The notes below the pieces were generated by a model that saw nothing but the letters and a program-made list of their open reading frames with translations, was not told the origin of the DNA and made no database searches. Below are positions 35,923 to 43,493 of a stretch of DNA of 64,000 bases, in pieces; positions within the stretch are counted from its first letter, which is position 1, and each line of letters starts with the position of its first letter. The stretch is taken from assembly GCF_040549485.1 (NCBI RefSeq), contig NZ_JBEPTK010000007.1, forward strand, positions 218,359-282,358, in the 5' to 3' direction. The translations under genes and the position numbers were made by a program. This stretch comes from Constrictibacter sp. MBR-5. GTDB taxonomy: Bacteria; Pseudomonadota; Alphaproteobacteria; JAJUGE01.

Positions 35923-37434
35923 CTACCGCCCCTTTTCCGGGAGCCGGGCGGCGAAATAGGCCTCCGCCGCAGGATGCAGGGGCAGCGTCAGGCCGGTGCG
36001 GGCGCGGCGGGCCGAAACGAGCGCGCCGGCCGCGCTGCCCGCCGCGACGAAGTCGACCCGTTCGAACACCGTGCGCAGCACCGCCTCGACCTCGACCGCC
36101 GGCATCTCGGTGCGCGCCGCGAGCACCGCCGTCACGGCCACCGTTGGCACCGCGACGGCCTGTCCCGCATAGGTGGCGGCCGGCAGGACCAGCGGGACGA
36201 AGCTGCGATCCTCCGCCGCGAGGGCCGCGACGGCCGCCGCGTCCAGGGGCAGCAGCCGGATCCGTGTGCGTGCCGACAGGCGCTGGATCACGCGCGCCGG
36301 CGCGGTGATGACGCTGATGAAGGCGTCGATCTCGCCGGCGGTCAGCGCCGCCGCAGCGCGCACCGGCCCCGACCCGCCGGCCGTGCCCAGGTCCTCCGGG
36401 CCGATCCCGTGCGCCGCGAGCACCGCCAGCGCCGTCGGACGCGACCCGGAGTCGGGCAGGCCCAGATCCACCCGCCGGCCGCGCAGGTCGGCGACACTGC
36501 GGATCGGGCCGTCGGCGCGCACGACGATATGGACCGGCTCCGGAAACAGGCTCCCCAGCGCCCGCAGCGACGGTGCCGGTCCGCGACCGCCGAACAGTCC
36601 CTGCCCGGTCGCCGCCATGGCCGCCACGTCGTTCTGCAGGATCGCCACCTCGGCCGAACCGTCGAGCAGCAGCTGGACGTTCTCGACGCTGCCCTGGGTC
36701 GAGACGCCGGTGGAGCGGATGCCGGCCGCTTCGTTACCGGCGGCGATGGCGCGGGCGACCAGATCGTATTCGCCGCCCGCCGGACCGCCCGCGACGACGA
36801 AGGCGCGCTGCAGCCGGTCGAGGCGCAGGCTGATCAGCCGGTGCGCCGCCGCCAGTTCTTCGGTGATGATCGCCCGCGCTTCCGTCTCCCGGCCGGGCGG
36901 GTCGTCGAACAGTGCGGCGATGCTCTCGATCAGGCTGCGGGCGAGCGCCGGCGGGCCCGTATTGTCGGGCGGTGGCGGCGCCTCGACCGGCGGCGCCACG
37001 AAGGGCGCCGCACGCCATCCGTCGCCGGTGCGCACGAACGACACCGCACCGCGCACCCGCAGCACGTCGCCGCGCGCGTTGCCACCCGGCCGGATCCCTT
37101 CCAGCCCGCGGTCCGCCGCGCCGAGCAGGCTCGCCAGGGCCGCCGCGTTCAGCGCCTCCCAGTCGCCGAACGCATAGTCGCGCAACAGGGTGAAGCTGGC
37201 GTTGTAATAGACGATGCGCCGTTCCGCGCCGTCCTCGCCGTCGGCCAGCGGGCCGCTGCCCAGGCGCTTGAAGTCCGCGATCTCCAGGACCGGGTCGGCG
37301 AACGCGGCATCGAGGCGCTCCTGCACCGTGGCGCGCACCGCGGCTTCGTCGGGCGCCGGGCTGCAGGCGCCGAGGAATGCGATCGGCAGAACCAGGGCCA
37401 GAAGGGCGAAGAGGCGGACGAACGGGCGGGTCAT
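35923..37434 (-). CDS. TAXI-family substrate-binding lipoprotein, 503 aa
   Basis: A lipoprotein (signal peptide ending in FLGAC at 24) with two parts. Residues about 30-170 are an extra domain of unknown type. From about 205 it is a TAXI periplasmic binding protein (VAGGPAGGEYDLVARAIAAG, STQGSVENVQLLLDGSAEVAILQNDVA, VADLRGRRVDLGLPDSGSRPTALAVL). TAXI proteins normally feed TRAP transporters, often for glutamate. Here no TRAP membrane subunit is present; instead GltS is 13 bases upstream. The pairing suggests a glutamate-related role. ATG at 37434. Confidence 0.88.
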   Translation of the reverse strand: MTRPFVRLFALLALVLPIAFLGACSPAPDEAAVRATVQERLDAAFADPVLEIADFKRLGSGPLADGEDGAERRIVYYNASFTLLRDYAFGDWEALNAAALASLLGAADRGLEGIRPGGNARGDVLRVRGAVSFVRTGDGWRAAPFVAPPVEAPPPPDNTGPPALARSLIESIAALFDDPPGRETEARAIITEELAAAHRLISLRLDRLQRAFVVAGGPAGGEYDLVARAIAAGNEAAGIRSTGVSTQGSVENVQLLLDGSAEVAILQNDVAAMAATGQGLFGGRGPAPSLRALGSLFPEPVHIVVRADGPIRSVADLRGRRVDLGLPDSGSRPTALAVLAAHGIGPEDLGTAGGSGPVRAAAALTAGEIDAFISVITAPARVIQRLSARTRIRLLPLDAAAVAALAAEDRSFVPLVLPAATYAGQAVAVPTVAVTAVLAARTEMPAVEVEAVLRTVFERVDFVAAGSAAGALVSARRARTGLTLPLHPAAEAYFAARLPEKGR

Positions 37435-37447
37435 GGCGGCCTCCCGC

Positions 37448-38662
37448 TCAGAGACCGAACATCGGCAGGGCGAGGAAGCCCTGGATGATCAAGGCGTTGG
37501 TGATGTCGATCAGGAAGGCGCCGACGATCGGGATGATCAGGAAGGCCTGCCGCGACTGGCCGTAGCGCGCCGTCACCGCCTGCATGTTGGCGATCGCGGT
37601 CGGCGTCGCCCCCATGCCGAAGCCGCAATGGCCGGCCGCCATCACCGCCGCATCATAGTCGCGGCCCATCACCCGGAAGGTGACGAAGGTCGTATAGAGC
37701 GCCACGACCGTGAGCTGCGCCGTCAGGATCAGCAGGATCGGCAGCGCCAGGGACACGAGCTCCCACAGGCGCAGGGCGATCAGCGCCATGGCGAGGAAGA
37801 GCGACAGCGACACCGTGCCGAGCAGGTCGACGGTCGCGTCGTCGACCCGGCGCAGCCCCGTCAGCGTCAGCAGGTTGCGCAGAACGACGCCGGTCATCAG
37901 CGTCCAGACGAAGGCCGGCAGGGTCAGCCATGCCCCGTCCAGGAGGGCCGCGATGGTGCGCCCGGCGACGATGCAGAGCACGATCAGCAGCAGCGTCTCG
38001 GCAAAGGTCTCGGGCGAAAGGGTGCGGCGCGTGGCGGCGGCGATCTCGCCGGGAACGGCGTCCTTGGCGCCGCCCTCGCCCTGGGCGGGCGCCAGCTTGT
38101 GGCGCGCGATCAGCCGCTGCGCCACCGGCCCGCCGACGATGCCGCCGAGGACGAGCCCGAAGGTGGCACAGGCCATCGCCAGCTCCATCGCCCCCTGCAG
38201 ATTGTCCACGTCGGCGAAGCGGGTGGCATAAGCGGCGCCGGTGCCGTGCCCGCCCGACATGGTGATCGATCCGGCGAGCAGGCCGGTGAGCGGATGCAGG
38301 TCGAGCCCCCAGGCGGCCGCAACGCCGACGATGTTCTGCAGCGCCAGCATGACCACGACGACCAGCAGGAACACGACGACGCTGCGGCCGCCGCGCAGCA
38401 GCGTGCGCACGTCGGCGCTCAGCCCGATCGTGGCGAAGAACGCCAGCATCAGCGGCGCCTGCAGCGACATGTCGAACGTGATCTCGGCGCCCAGCCCGGC
38501 GCGCGCGGCGGTGATCGCCGCCGCGGCCAGCAGTCCGCCCACCACCGGCTCCGGAATGTTGTAGCGCTGCAGGAGGGCGACCCGGGCGATGAGGAGACGG
38601 CCGATCAGGAGAACGACGATGGTCGCGACCAGCGTCGTCATCACGTCGATTTCGAACTGCAT
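37448..38662 (-). CDS. gltS: Sodium/glutamate symporter GltS, 404 aa
   Basis: Inner-membrane carrier of the ESS family. About ten helices, with the paired family motifs SITMSGGHGTGAAYA near 150 and GHCGFGMGATPTAIANMQ near 350, and a C-terminal helical hairpin. ATG at 38662; length is normal. First gene of the gltS-TAXI unit. Taking up glutamate with sodium is the known function of the family. Confidence 0.94.
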   Translation of the reverse strand: MQFEIDVMTTLVATIVVLLIGRLLIARVALLQRYNIPEPVVGGLLAAAAITAARAGLGAEITFDMSLQAPLMLAFFATIGLSADVRTLLRGGRSVVVFLLVVVVMLALQNIVGVAAAWGLDLHPLTGLLAGSITMSGGHGTGAAYATRFADVDNLQGAMELAMACATFGLVLGGIVGGPVAQRLIARHKLAPAQGEGGAKDAVPGEIAAATRRTLSPETFAETLLLIVLCIVAGRTIAALLDGAWLTLPAFVWTLMTGVVLRNLLTLTGLRRVDDATVDLLGTVSLSLFLAMALIALRLWELVSLALPILLILTAQLTVVALYTTFVTFRVMGRDYDAAVMAAGHCGFGMGATPTAIANMQAVTARYGQSRQAFLIIPIVGAFLIDITNALIIQGFLALPMFGL

Positions 38663-38724
38663 CCCACCGTCCCTGCACCCGTGCCGTCCTAACCAGATAG
38701 GCCGCAGGGCCGGCCCGGCCAGAC

Positions 38725-38780
38725 GAAGACGTGGGACCGAAGACGTGGGACCGAAGACGTGGGACCGAAGACGTGGGACG
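38725..38780. repeat. 14-bp minisatellite, four copies
   Basis: Four direct copies of GAAGACGTGGGACC (period 14) in the space between divergent gltS and terC. The last copy ends with a G instead of the final C. It lies about 150 bases upstream of terC. Confidence 0.9.
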
Positions 38781-38826
38781 GGGCCGTGGGGACGACGGCG
38801 TCGGGCGACGGCGGCTCGGCATCTGT

Positions 38827-38858
38827 CGCCTCGCGTCGCCGAGGCGGACTTTTCTTTT
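38827..38858 (+). terminator. Terminator-like hairpin in the terC leader
   Basis: Arms CGCCTCG (38827-38833) and CGAGGCG (38840-38846) with a six-base loop, then a T-rich run (TTTTCTTTT) on the plus strand, 70 bases before the terC start. It could end a short leader transcript. A yybP-ykoY manganese riboswitch would be expected for some TerC genes, but its consensus is not seen. Confidence 0.4.
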
Positions 38859-38929
38859 CGTTCCGGGCAGGATCGAATCCCGCGCGGGCTCGTTGAACCG
38901 CGCAGCAAATCGATGGGGTGTGCCGTCAA

Positions 38930-39697
38930 ATGGACTATCTGATTGCCCTTGCCGGCGATCCCGCCGCGTGGATCGCCCTCGTCACCCTGGTGGTGATGGA
39001 GGTCGTGCTCGGGATCGACAACCTCATCTTCATCTCGATCCTGACCAACAAACTGCCCGAAGAGCAGCGCTCGCGAGCCCGGCGCATCGGCATCGGCGGC
39101 GCCCTCGTGCTGCGTCTCGGCCTCCTCGGCACGGTGGCGATCATCGTGCAGCTGACGGAGCCGATCTTCTCCGCCTTCGGCCACGGCTTCTCCTGGCGCG
39201 ACCTCATCCTGATCGCCGGCGGCCTCTTCCTCGTCTGGAAGGCGACGAAGGAGATCCACCATAGCGTCGACCCGGATCCGGGCCCGGACATGTTCGGCGG
39301 CAAGGTGACGATGACCGCGGCAGCGGCCATCGGCCAGATCCTGCTGCTCGACCTCGTCTTCTCGATCGACAGCATCATCACCGCGGTCGGCATGACCGAC
39401 CACGTGCCGATCATGGTGATCGCGGTCCTCGTCGCAGTCGGCGTGATGCTGCTGGCCGCGGATCCGCTCGGCAACTTCATCCACGCCAACCCGACCGTGG
39501 TGATGCTGGCGCTCGGCTTCCTGCTGCTGATCGGCACCACCCTGATCGCCGACGGCTTCGGCGCCCACGTGCCCAAGGGCTACATCTACGCCGCGATGGC
39601 CTTCTCGGCCCTGGTCGAAGTCCTGAACATCTTCTCCCGGCGAGCGCGCCAGCGGCGAGCGTCAGTCACCGCGTCCACGCCTCCGGCCGCGCATTGA
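38930..39697 (+). CDS. terC: TerC-family integral membrane protein, 255 aa
   Basis: About seven helices. The family marks [19 protein letters not shown] near 20-38 and [17 protein letters not shown] near 140-156 each carry the conserved Asp that lies in the membrane. Relatives (YkoY, Alx) export manganese and protect against metal stress. ATG at 38930 ([14 protein letters not shown]). The gene ends 12 bases before the convergent end of the eCIS cluster. It is intact, in contrast to the remnant at 15.9 kb. Confidence 0.93.
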   Translation: MDYLIALAGDPAAWIALVTLVVMEVVLGIDNLIFISILTNKLPEEQRSRARRIGIGGALVLRLGLLGTVAIIVQLTEPIFSAFGHGFSWRDLILIAGGLFLVWKATKEIHHSVDPDPGPDMFGGKVTMTAAAAIGQILLLDLVFSIDSIITAVGMTDHVPIMVIAVLVAVGVMLLAADPLGNFIHANPTVVMLALGFLLLIGTTLIADGFGAHVPKGYIYAAMAFSALVEVLNIFSRRARQRRASVTASTPPAAH

Positions 39698-39709
39698 GGC
39701 TGCCCGCGT

Positions 39710-40387
39710 TCACCTCTGCTTCGGCGGGACCTTCGACGGCGGTTCCTTCGGCGGCGGCTCCTTGCCGGACGGAATCTCGACGCGGAACTGCCGGACGGCG
39801 TTGGCCTGCAGCATGAAGGTCTCCGGGTCGCGGTGGATGATGGTGCGGCCGCGGCGGACGACGAGCGAGAACTGCGCCTTGGCCTCGATCAGCTTCTTCA
39901 CCAGGTCGGCCGGATAGGTCGCATAGAACTCGCCGTCCTCGTCCGTCGTCGCCGGCGCCAGTTCCGCTTGCTTGCCGGTCGCCGCGACGAAGCCCACCTC
40001 CACGCCGGCGAGCGGCTTGCCGGCCGCCTCGCGGACGCGGCCGGTGGCCGTCCAGCCACCGGCGGCGGGAGCCGCCGTCGCCTCGATCCGCCGCGCCAGC
40101 GCCTCGGCCGATTTCGCCTGCCGCTCGACCGATTCCAGCGCTGCGGTCACCCGCATGACGCGCGGGTGATCCTTGCCGTGCGCCTTGGTCAAGCGCTGCA
40201 CTTCCTCGGTCAGCATCGCGGTTTCGGCGCGGGTGCGAACCGCGTCGAGCTTCACCTGCTCGCGGCGCTCGTCCTCGATGCGGTCGAAGGCGGCGGTGAG
40301 CGTCGCCACTGCGGTCGGCTCGCGGGCCACGGCGCCGAGCGCCTCGGATCGCGCGCCGCCGACGGTCTTGCTGGCTGCTTTGGCCAT
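39710..40387 (-). CDS. Coiled-coil plus Ig-like protein at the end of the eCIS operon, 225 aa
   Basis: Not a named family. Residues about 20-110 form a long charged coil (DRIEDERREQVKLDAVRTRAETAMLTEEVQ); about 120-200 is a carboxypeptidase-regulatory/beta-sandwich domain (GRVREAAGKPLAGVEVGF, DEDGEFYATYP); the end is a Pro/Lys repeat (PPPKEPPSKVPPKQ). ATG at 40387; the frame overlaps the stop of the DUF6519 gene if a GTG at 40393 is used. Last gene of the cluster; a surface or fibre-linked role is inferred only from position. Confidence 0.75.
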   Translation of the reverse strand: MAKAASKTVGGARSEALGAVAREPTAVATLTAAFDRIEDERREQVKLDAVRTRAETAMLTEEVQRLTKAHGKDHPRVMRVTAALESVERQAKSAEALARRIEATAAPAAGGWTATGRVREAAGKPLAGVEVGFVAATGKQAELAPATTDEDGEFYATYPADLVKKLIEAKAQFSLVVRRGRTIIHRDPETFMLQANAVRQFRVEIPSGKEPPPKEPPSKVPPKQR

Positions 40388-40389
40388 GG

Positions 40390-43300
40390 TCACATCGCCC
40401 CGATGATGTTGTCTTCAGCGCAATATTGCGGGTGCGGCCAGATGACCGCGTTGTTGCCGATGAAGGATTTCGGCGAGAAGCCGAAGGCCCGGATGCAGCT
40501 GGTCGCCTGGTTGTTCGTGCAGTGGTTGAACAGCCCGAGCGACAGGATCGAGAAGGCCGTGAGCAGCGGCGTCGACATGAAGCCGTTGCCGGTGACCCGG
40601 GTCGTGATGGCGAAGTTCAGCAGGTCGCACAGCAGCAGGTCCCGGCCCAGCACGCCCTCGCTCTGATTGTTGGCCACCGAGGTGTCGTCGAGCGAGAAGA
40701 TCAGCATGTTGGCGAGTGCCAGCTCCGAGGTCGGCGCCGTGAGATCGAGCCTCACCTGATTGCCGGTGAACTGCACCTGTCCGCCGACGACGAGCCGCTC
40801 GACCGGCTGCCCCTGCAGCGTGAAGCCCTCCTTCAGCCCGTCGAAGCCCAGCGCCGCGAGCCAGCCGGCCATGTAGCCCGGCAGGCCGCGGTTCATCAGA
40901 TAGACACTCCCGACATAGGCGTCGGCGGCGTCGGTGATCTCGTCCTGGAGGTCGGCGAGGATGTCGATGGCGGCGAGCCGGTTGTCGCGGATCTGCATCG
41001 CGCCCATGCCGGCGATCCAGAGTGCCGGCCCGCGCCGGCTCTCGACCACGTTGCCGTCGATCCGCACGGCCGCCACCGCGCTCACGCGGAAGGTTCCGCT
41101 CTCCTTGCCGTGCGGGTCGATCACCGCCGTCGTGCCCGCATTGCGCAGCATGATGCCCGCCTGCGGCCCGGGCAGCAGTTCGCCGTCGGGCAGGCGGCCG
41201 TTGTCGCGGAGCAGGTTGCGGGTGATCTGGACGTTGCGGCTGTGCGCCGCGAAGATGCCGCACACCGCCACGCGCGCCTGACCGCCGTTGCGCTCGATGC
41301 GGTTGTCGTGGATCTCCAGGTCGTAGACGCGGCCGAGCACGATGCCGCCGAACGGTGCTCCGTTCTCCCGCTCCACCTGCTCCGAGACGCAGTCGATGAT
41401 CTCGTTGCCGACGATCCGCAGCCCCATCACGATGCCGTCCTCGACCCCCTGGGGATCGAAGAAGCCGCCGGCGATGCCGTTCTCCATGGCGCCGCGGATG
41501 CGGTTGCGCAGGATCTCGACGTCGTAGGCCGGCTTGCGTCCACCCAGGTGGATGGCGCTGGAGCGCGAGCCGGTCAGGTCGTTGTCCTCGATCCGCACGG
41601 TGTCCGCGCCCTCCGCGACGCGCACGGGTCCCTCGGCGATGCGGTTGCCCGCGACGACGATGCGCTCGCCGAGCAGCTGGACGCCGCCGGATGCGCGGAT
41701 GCGGCAGTCTTCCATGGCGAAGTCGGTGACGCCCTCCGCCGATACGGCCGCACCGGATCCCTGGTTCCAGAGGTCCAGGTCCAGGAGCCGCTGGCCCTCG
41801 CCGCGCAGCAGGACGATCGGCGCCTCGTTCTCCGCCACCGCCGAGAAGGATTCCAGCACGTCCCCTTCCCCGGCGATCATCAGGCCCGGACCGCGCCCGA
41901 TGCTCAGCCGCGACTCCGGTCCGCAGCCGAGGACCCGGACGCGGGCGCGGTCGATGACGACCGGCGCCTCGATCTCGTGGATGCCGGGCAGCAGGCAGAT
42001 GGTGACCGGCACCTCTTCGTCGGGCGCGATACCCGGCAGTGCCGCGACGGCGGCCGCCAGGGTCGGATAGTCGCCCTGCTGATTCTCGGTGCTGCCGACG
42101 CTGACGGTGCAGCAGCAGGCGCAGTCCTGCGGCCGCGGCCGGCAGTCCTGCACCTCCATCGCGCCGCCCAGGCCGCTGATCACGCCGATCTGCAGATAGT
42201 GGTGCTCGATGCCGCGCGGTGGGGCGTCCGTCAGGATCTCGACCGAGGCATCTGCCGTGCGCGCGGCGAAAACCCAGTAGTCGCCGAGGCGGAACGCGCC
42301 GCCGGCCGGATCGACCGAGAAGGCGACGTTCACGCCGTCCTCGATCGCGATCGGCCCCGCTACGACGTCGATCAGGCCATCCGCGTCGATCGTCGCATTG
42401 CTGGAATTCTGGTCCCAGCGCTGGACCCGCGTATGGCGCTCGGCCAGTTCCGTCGCGTTCGCGCCGAAGGCCCGGCCGCCGCCCGTCGGCAGCGCCCGAT
42501 CCAGCGTGATGGTCAGCGCCGCCTCGTCCGTGTCGACGACCCGTGCCATCTCGCCGGGCTCACCCATCAGCTCGCGATGGTCGTCGGTGACGGTCACCCA
42601 GTCGTCGGCGCGGAAGCGCAGGACCTTGTCGCGGCCGATGCGCGCCACGGTCAGCACGGTCTCGGTGCCGCTGACCGCGACCGCCTCCACCGGCGAGACG
42701 ATCGAGCCGTTGTCGCGCGACCATTTGAACTTCGCGGTACCGAGCGGCCCCGGCGTCTGCACCTCGACCCGGTAGAGCCGGTTCTCGAGCCCGCGATAGC
42801 CGCCGGTCGGCGACAGGATGCAGGGGTCGCCGCTCGGCGGCGGCGCGAAGGCCGAGGTCGTCAGGCGCCCCGCGGACGGCGGGAACATTGCGTCCAGGTC
42901 GACGCCGCACGCCGCCTCGCCCTCGACCGCCGCCCACTTCACCTGCCAGACGCGCTGCACCCGCGTCGTCGTGTCGGGCCCGCCCAGCGCCTTCTCCAGC
43001 AGCAGCGGGTCCTCGACATAGGTCACCTCGCGCAGCCAGACGTCGAGATAGGCGATGACGTCGCCCTGCGCCGGCAGCGGCGGCGGATCGGGCAGGAAGG
43101 GCTGCGACAGGTAGGTCGGCGCCTCCGCCTCGAACGCCTCGGCGAGCAGCCCGTCGAGATAGAGCCGGCCGGGCCCGATCGAGACGTCGGCCGGCGGTCC
43201 GGCGAGCGGCGCGATCAGGAAGGCGTCCGGCGTGTTCAGCCAGGCCACCGCGGCCGGCCCGAACGTGTCGAGCGCCTGGATGCGCAGCTGGCGCGCGGTG

Positions 43301-43413
43301 ATCGCCGTCTGTTCGTTCCAGTCGGCGTCCAGCGTGACCCGGCCCTGCTGCATCAGGACGCCGGCATAGCGCCGATCCGGGCGGTGCGTGAACCGTGTGT
43401 AGTCGCCTGTCAT
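40390..43413 (-). CDS. DUF6519 protein with right-handed beta-helix, 1007 aa
   Basis: Starts MTGDYTRFTHRPDRRYAGV, the DUF6519 N-terminus seen in phage-tail-like and eCIS clusters (residues 1 to about 420). A parallel beta-helix follows from about 430 to 900, shown by many NxIxxxG-type turns (VLGCGPESRLSIGRG, DNDLTGSRSSAIHLGG, NRIRGAMENGIAGG, NRIERNGGQARVAVCG, GNVVESRRGPALWIAG) after a short Cys cluster (CACCCTVSVG). Beta-helices of this kind act as tail spikes or surface-binding enzymes. Candidate receptor-binding or fibre protein of the eCIS. ATG at 43413. Confidence 0.85.
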   Translation of the reverse strand: MTGDYTRFTHRPDRRYAGVLMQQGRVTLDADWNEQTAITARQLRIQALDTFGPAAVAWLNTPDAFLIAPLAGPPADVSIGPGRLYLDGLLAEAFEAEAPTYLSQPFLPDPPPLPAQGDVIAYLDVWLREVTYVEDPLLLEKALGGPDTTTRVQRVWQVKWAAVEGEAACGVDLDAMFPPSAGRLTTSAFAPPPSGDPCILSPTGGYRGLENRLYRVEVQTPGPLGTAKFKWSRDNGSIVSPVEAVAVSGTETVLTVARIGRDKVLRFRADDWVTVTDDHRELMGEPGEMARVVDTDEAALTITLDRALPTGGGRAFGANATELAERHTRVQRWDQNSSNATIDADGLIDVVAGPIAIEDGVNVAFSVDPAGGAFRLGDYWVFAARTADASVEILTDAPPRGIEHHYLQIGVISGLGGAMEVQDCRPRPQDCACCCTVSVGSTENQQGDYPTLAAAVAALPGIAPDEEVPVTICLLPGIHEIEAPVVIDRARVRVLGCGPESRLSIGRGPGLMIAGEGDVLESFSAVAENEAPIVLLRGEGQRLLDLDLWNQGSGAAVSAEGVTDFAMEDCRIRASGGVQLLGERIVVAGNRIAEGPVRVAEGADTVRIEDNDLTGSRSSAIHLGGRKPAYDVEILRNRIRGAMENGIAGGFFDPQGVEDGIVMGLRIVGNEIIDCVSEQVERENGAPFGGIVLGRVYDLEIHDNRIERNGGQARVAVCGIFAAHSRNVQITRNLLRDNGRLPDGELLPGPQAGIMLRNAGTTAVIDPHGKESGTFRVSAVAAVRIDGNVVESRRGPALWIAGMGAMQIRDNRLAAIDILADLQDEITDAADAYVGSVYLMNRGLPGYMAGWLAALGFDGLKEGFTLQGQPVERLVVGGQVQFTGNQVRLDLTAPTSELALANMLIFSLDDTSVANNQSEGVLGRDLLLCDLLNFAITTRVTGNGFMSTPLLTAFSILSLGLFNHCTNNQATSCIRAFGFSPKSFIGNNAVIWPHPQYCAEDNIIGAM

Positions 43414-43493
43414 GGCCCTGTCCCCGACCCTCTGGCTGCCGATCGCGGCAGTCTGTTATCGCGCGTCGATGCGGTACGAAGCGGTGCGCCGCG

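Noticed and set aside
38663..38929. yybP-ykoY manganese riboswitch upstream of terC
   Set aside because: The conserved loop motifs are not present; only a simple hairpin with a T-run is seen.
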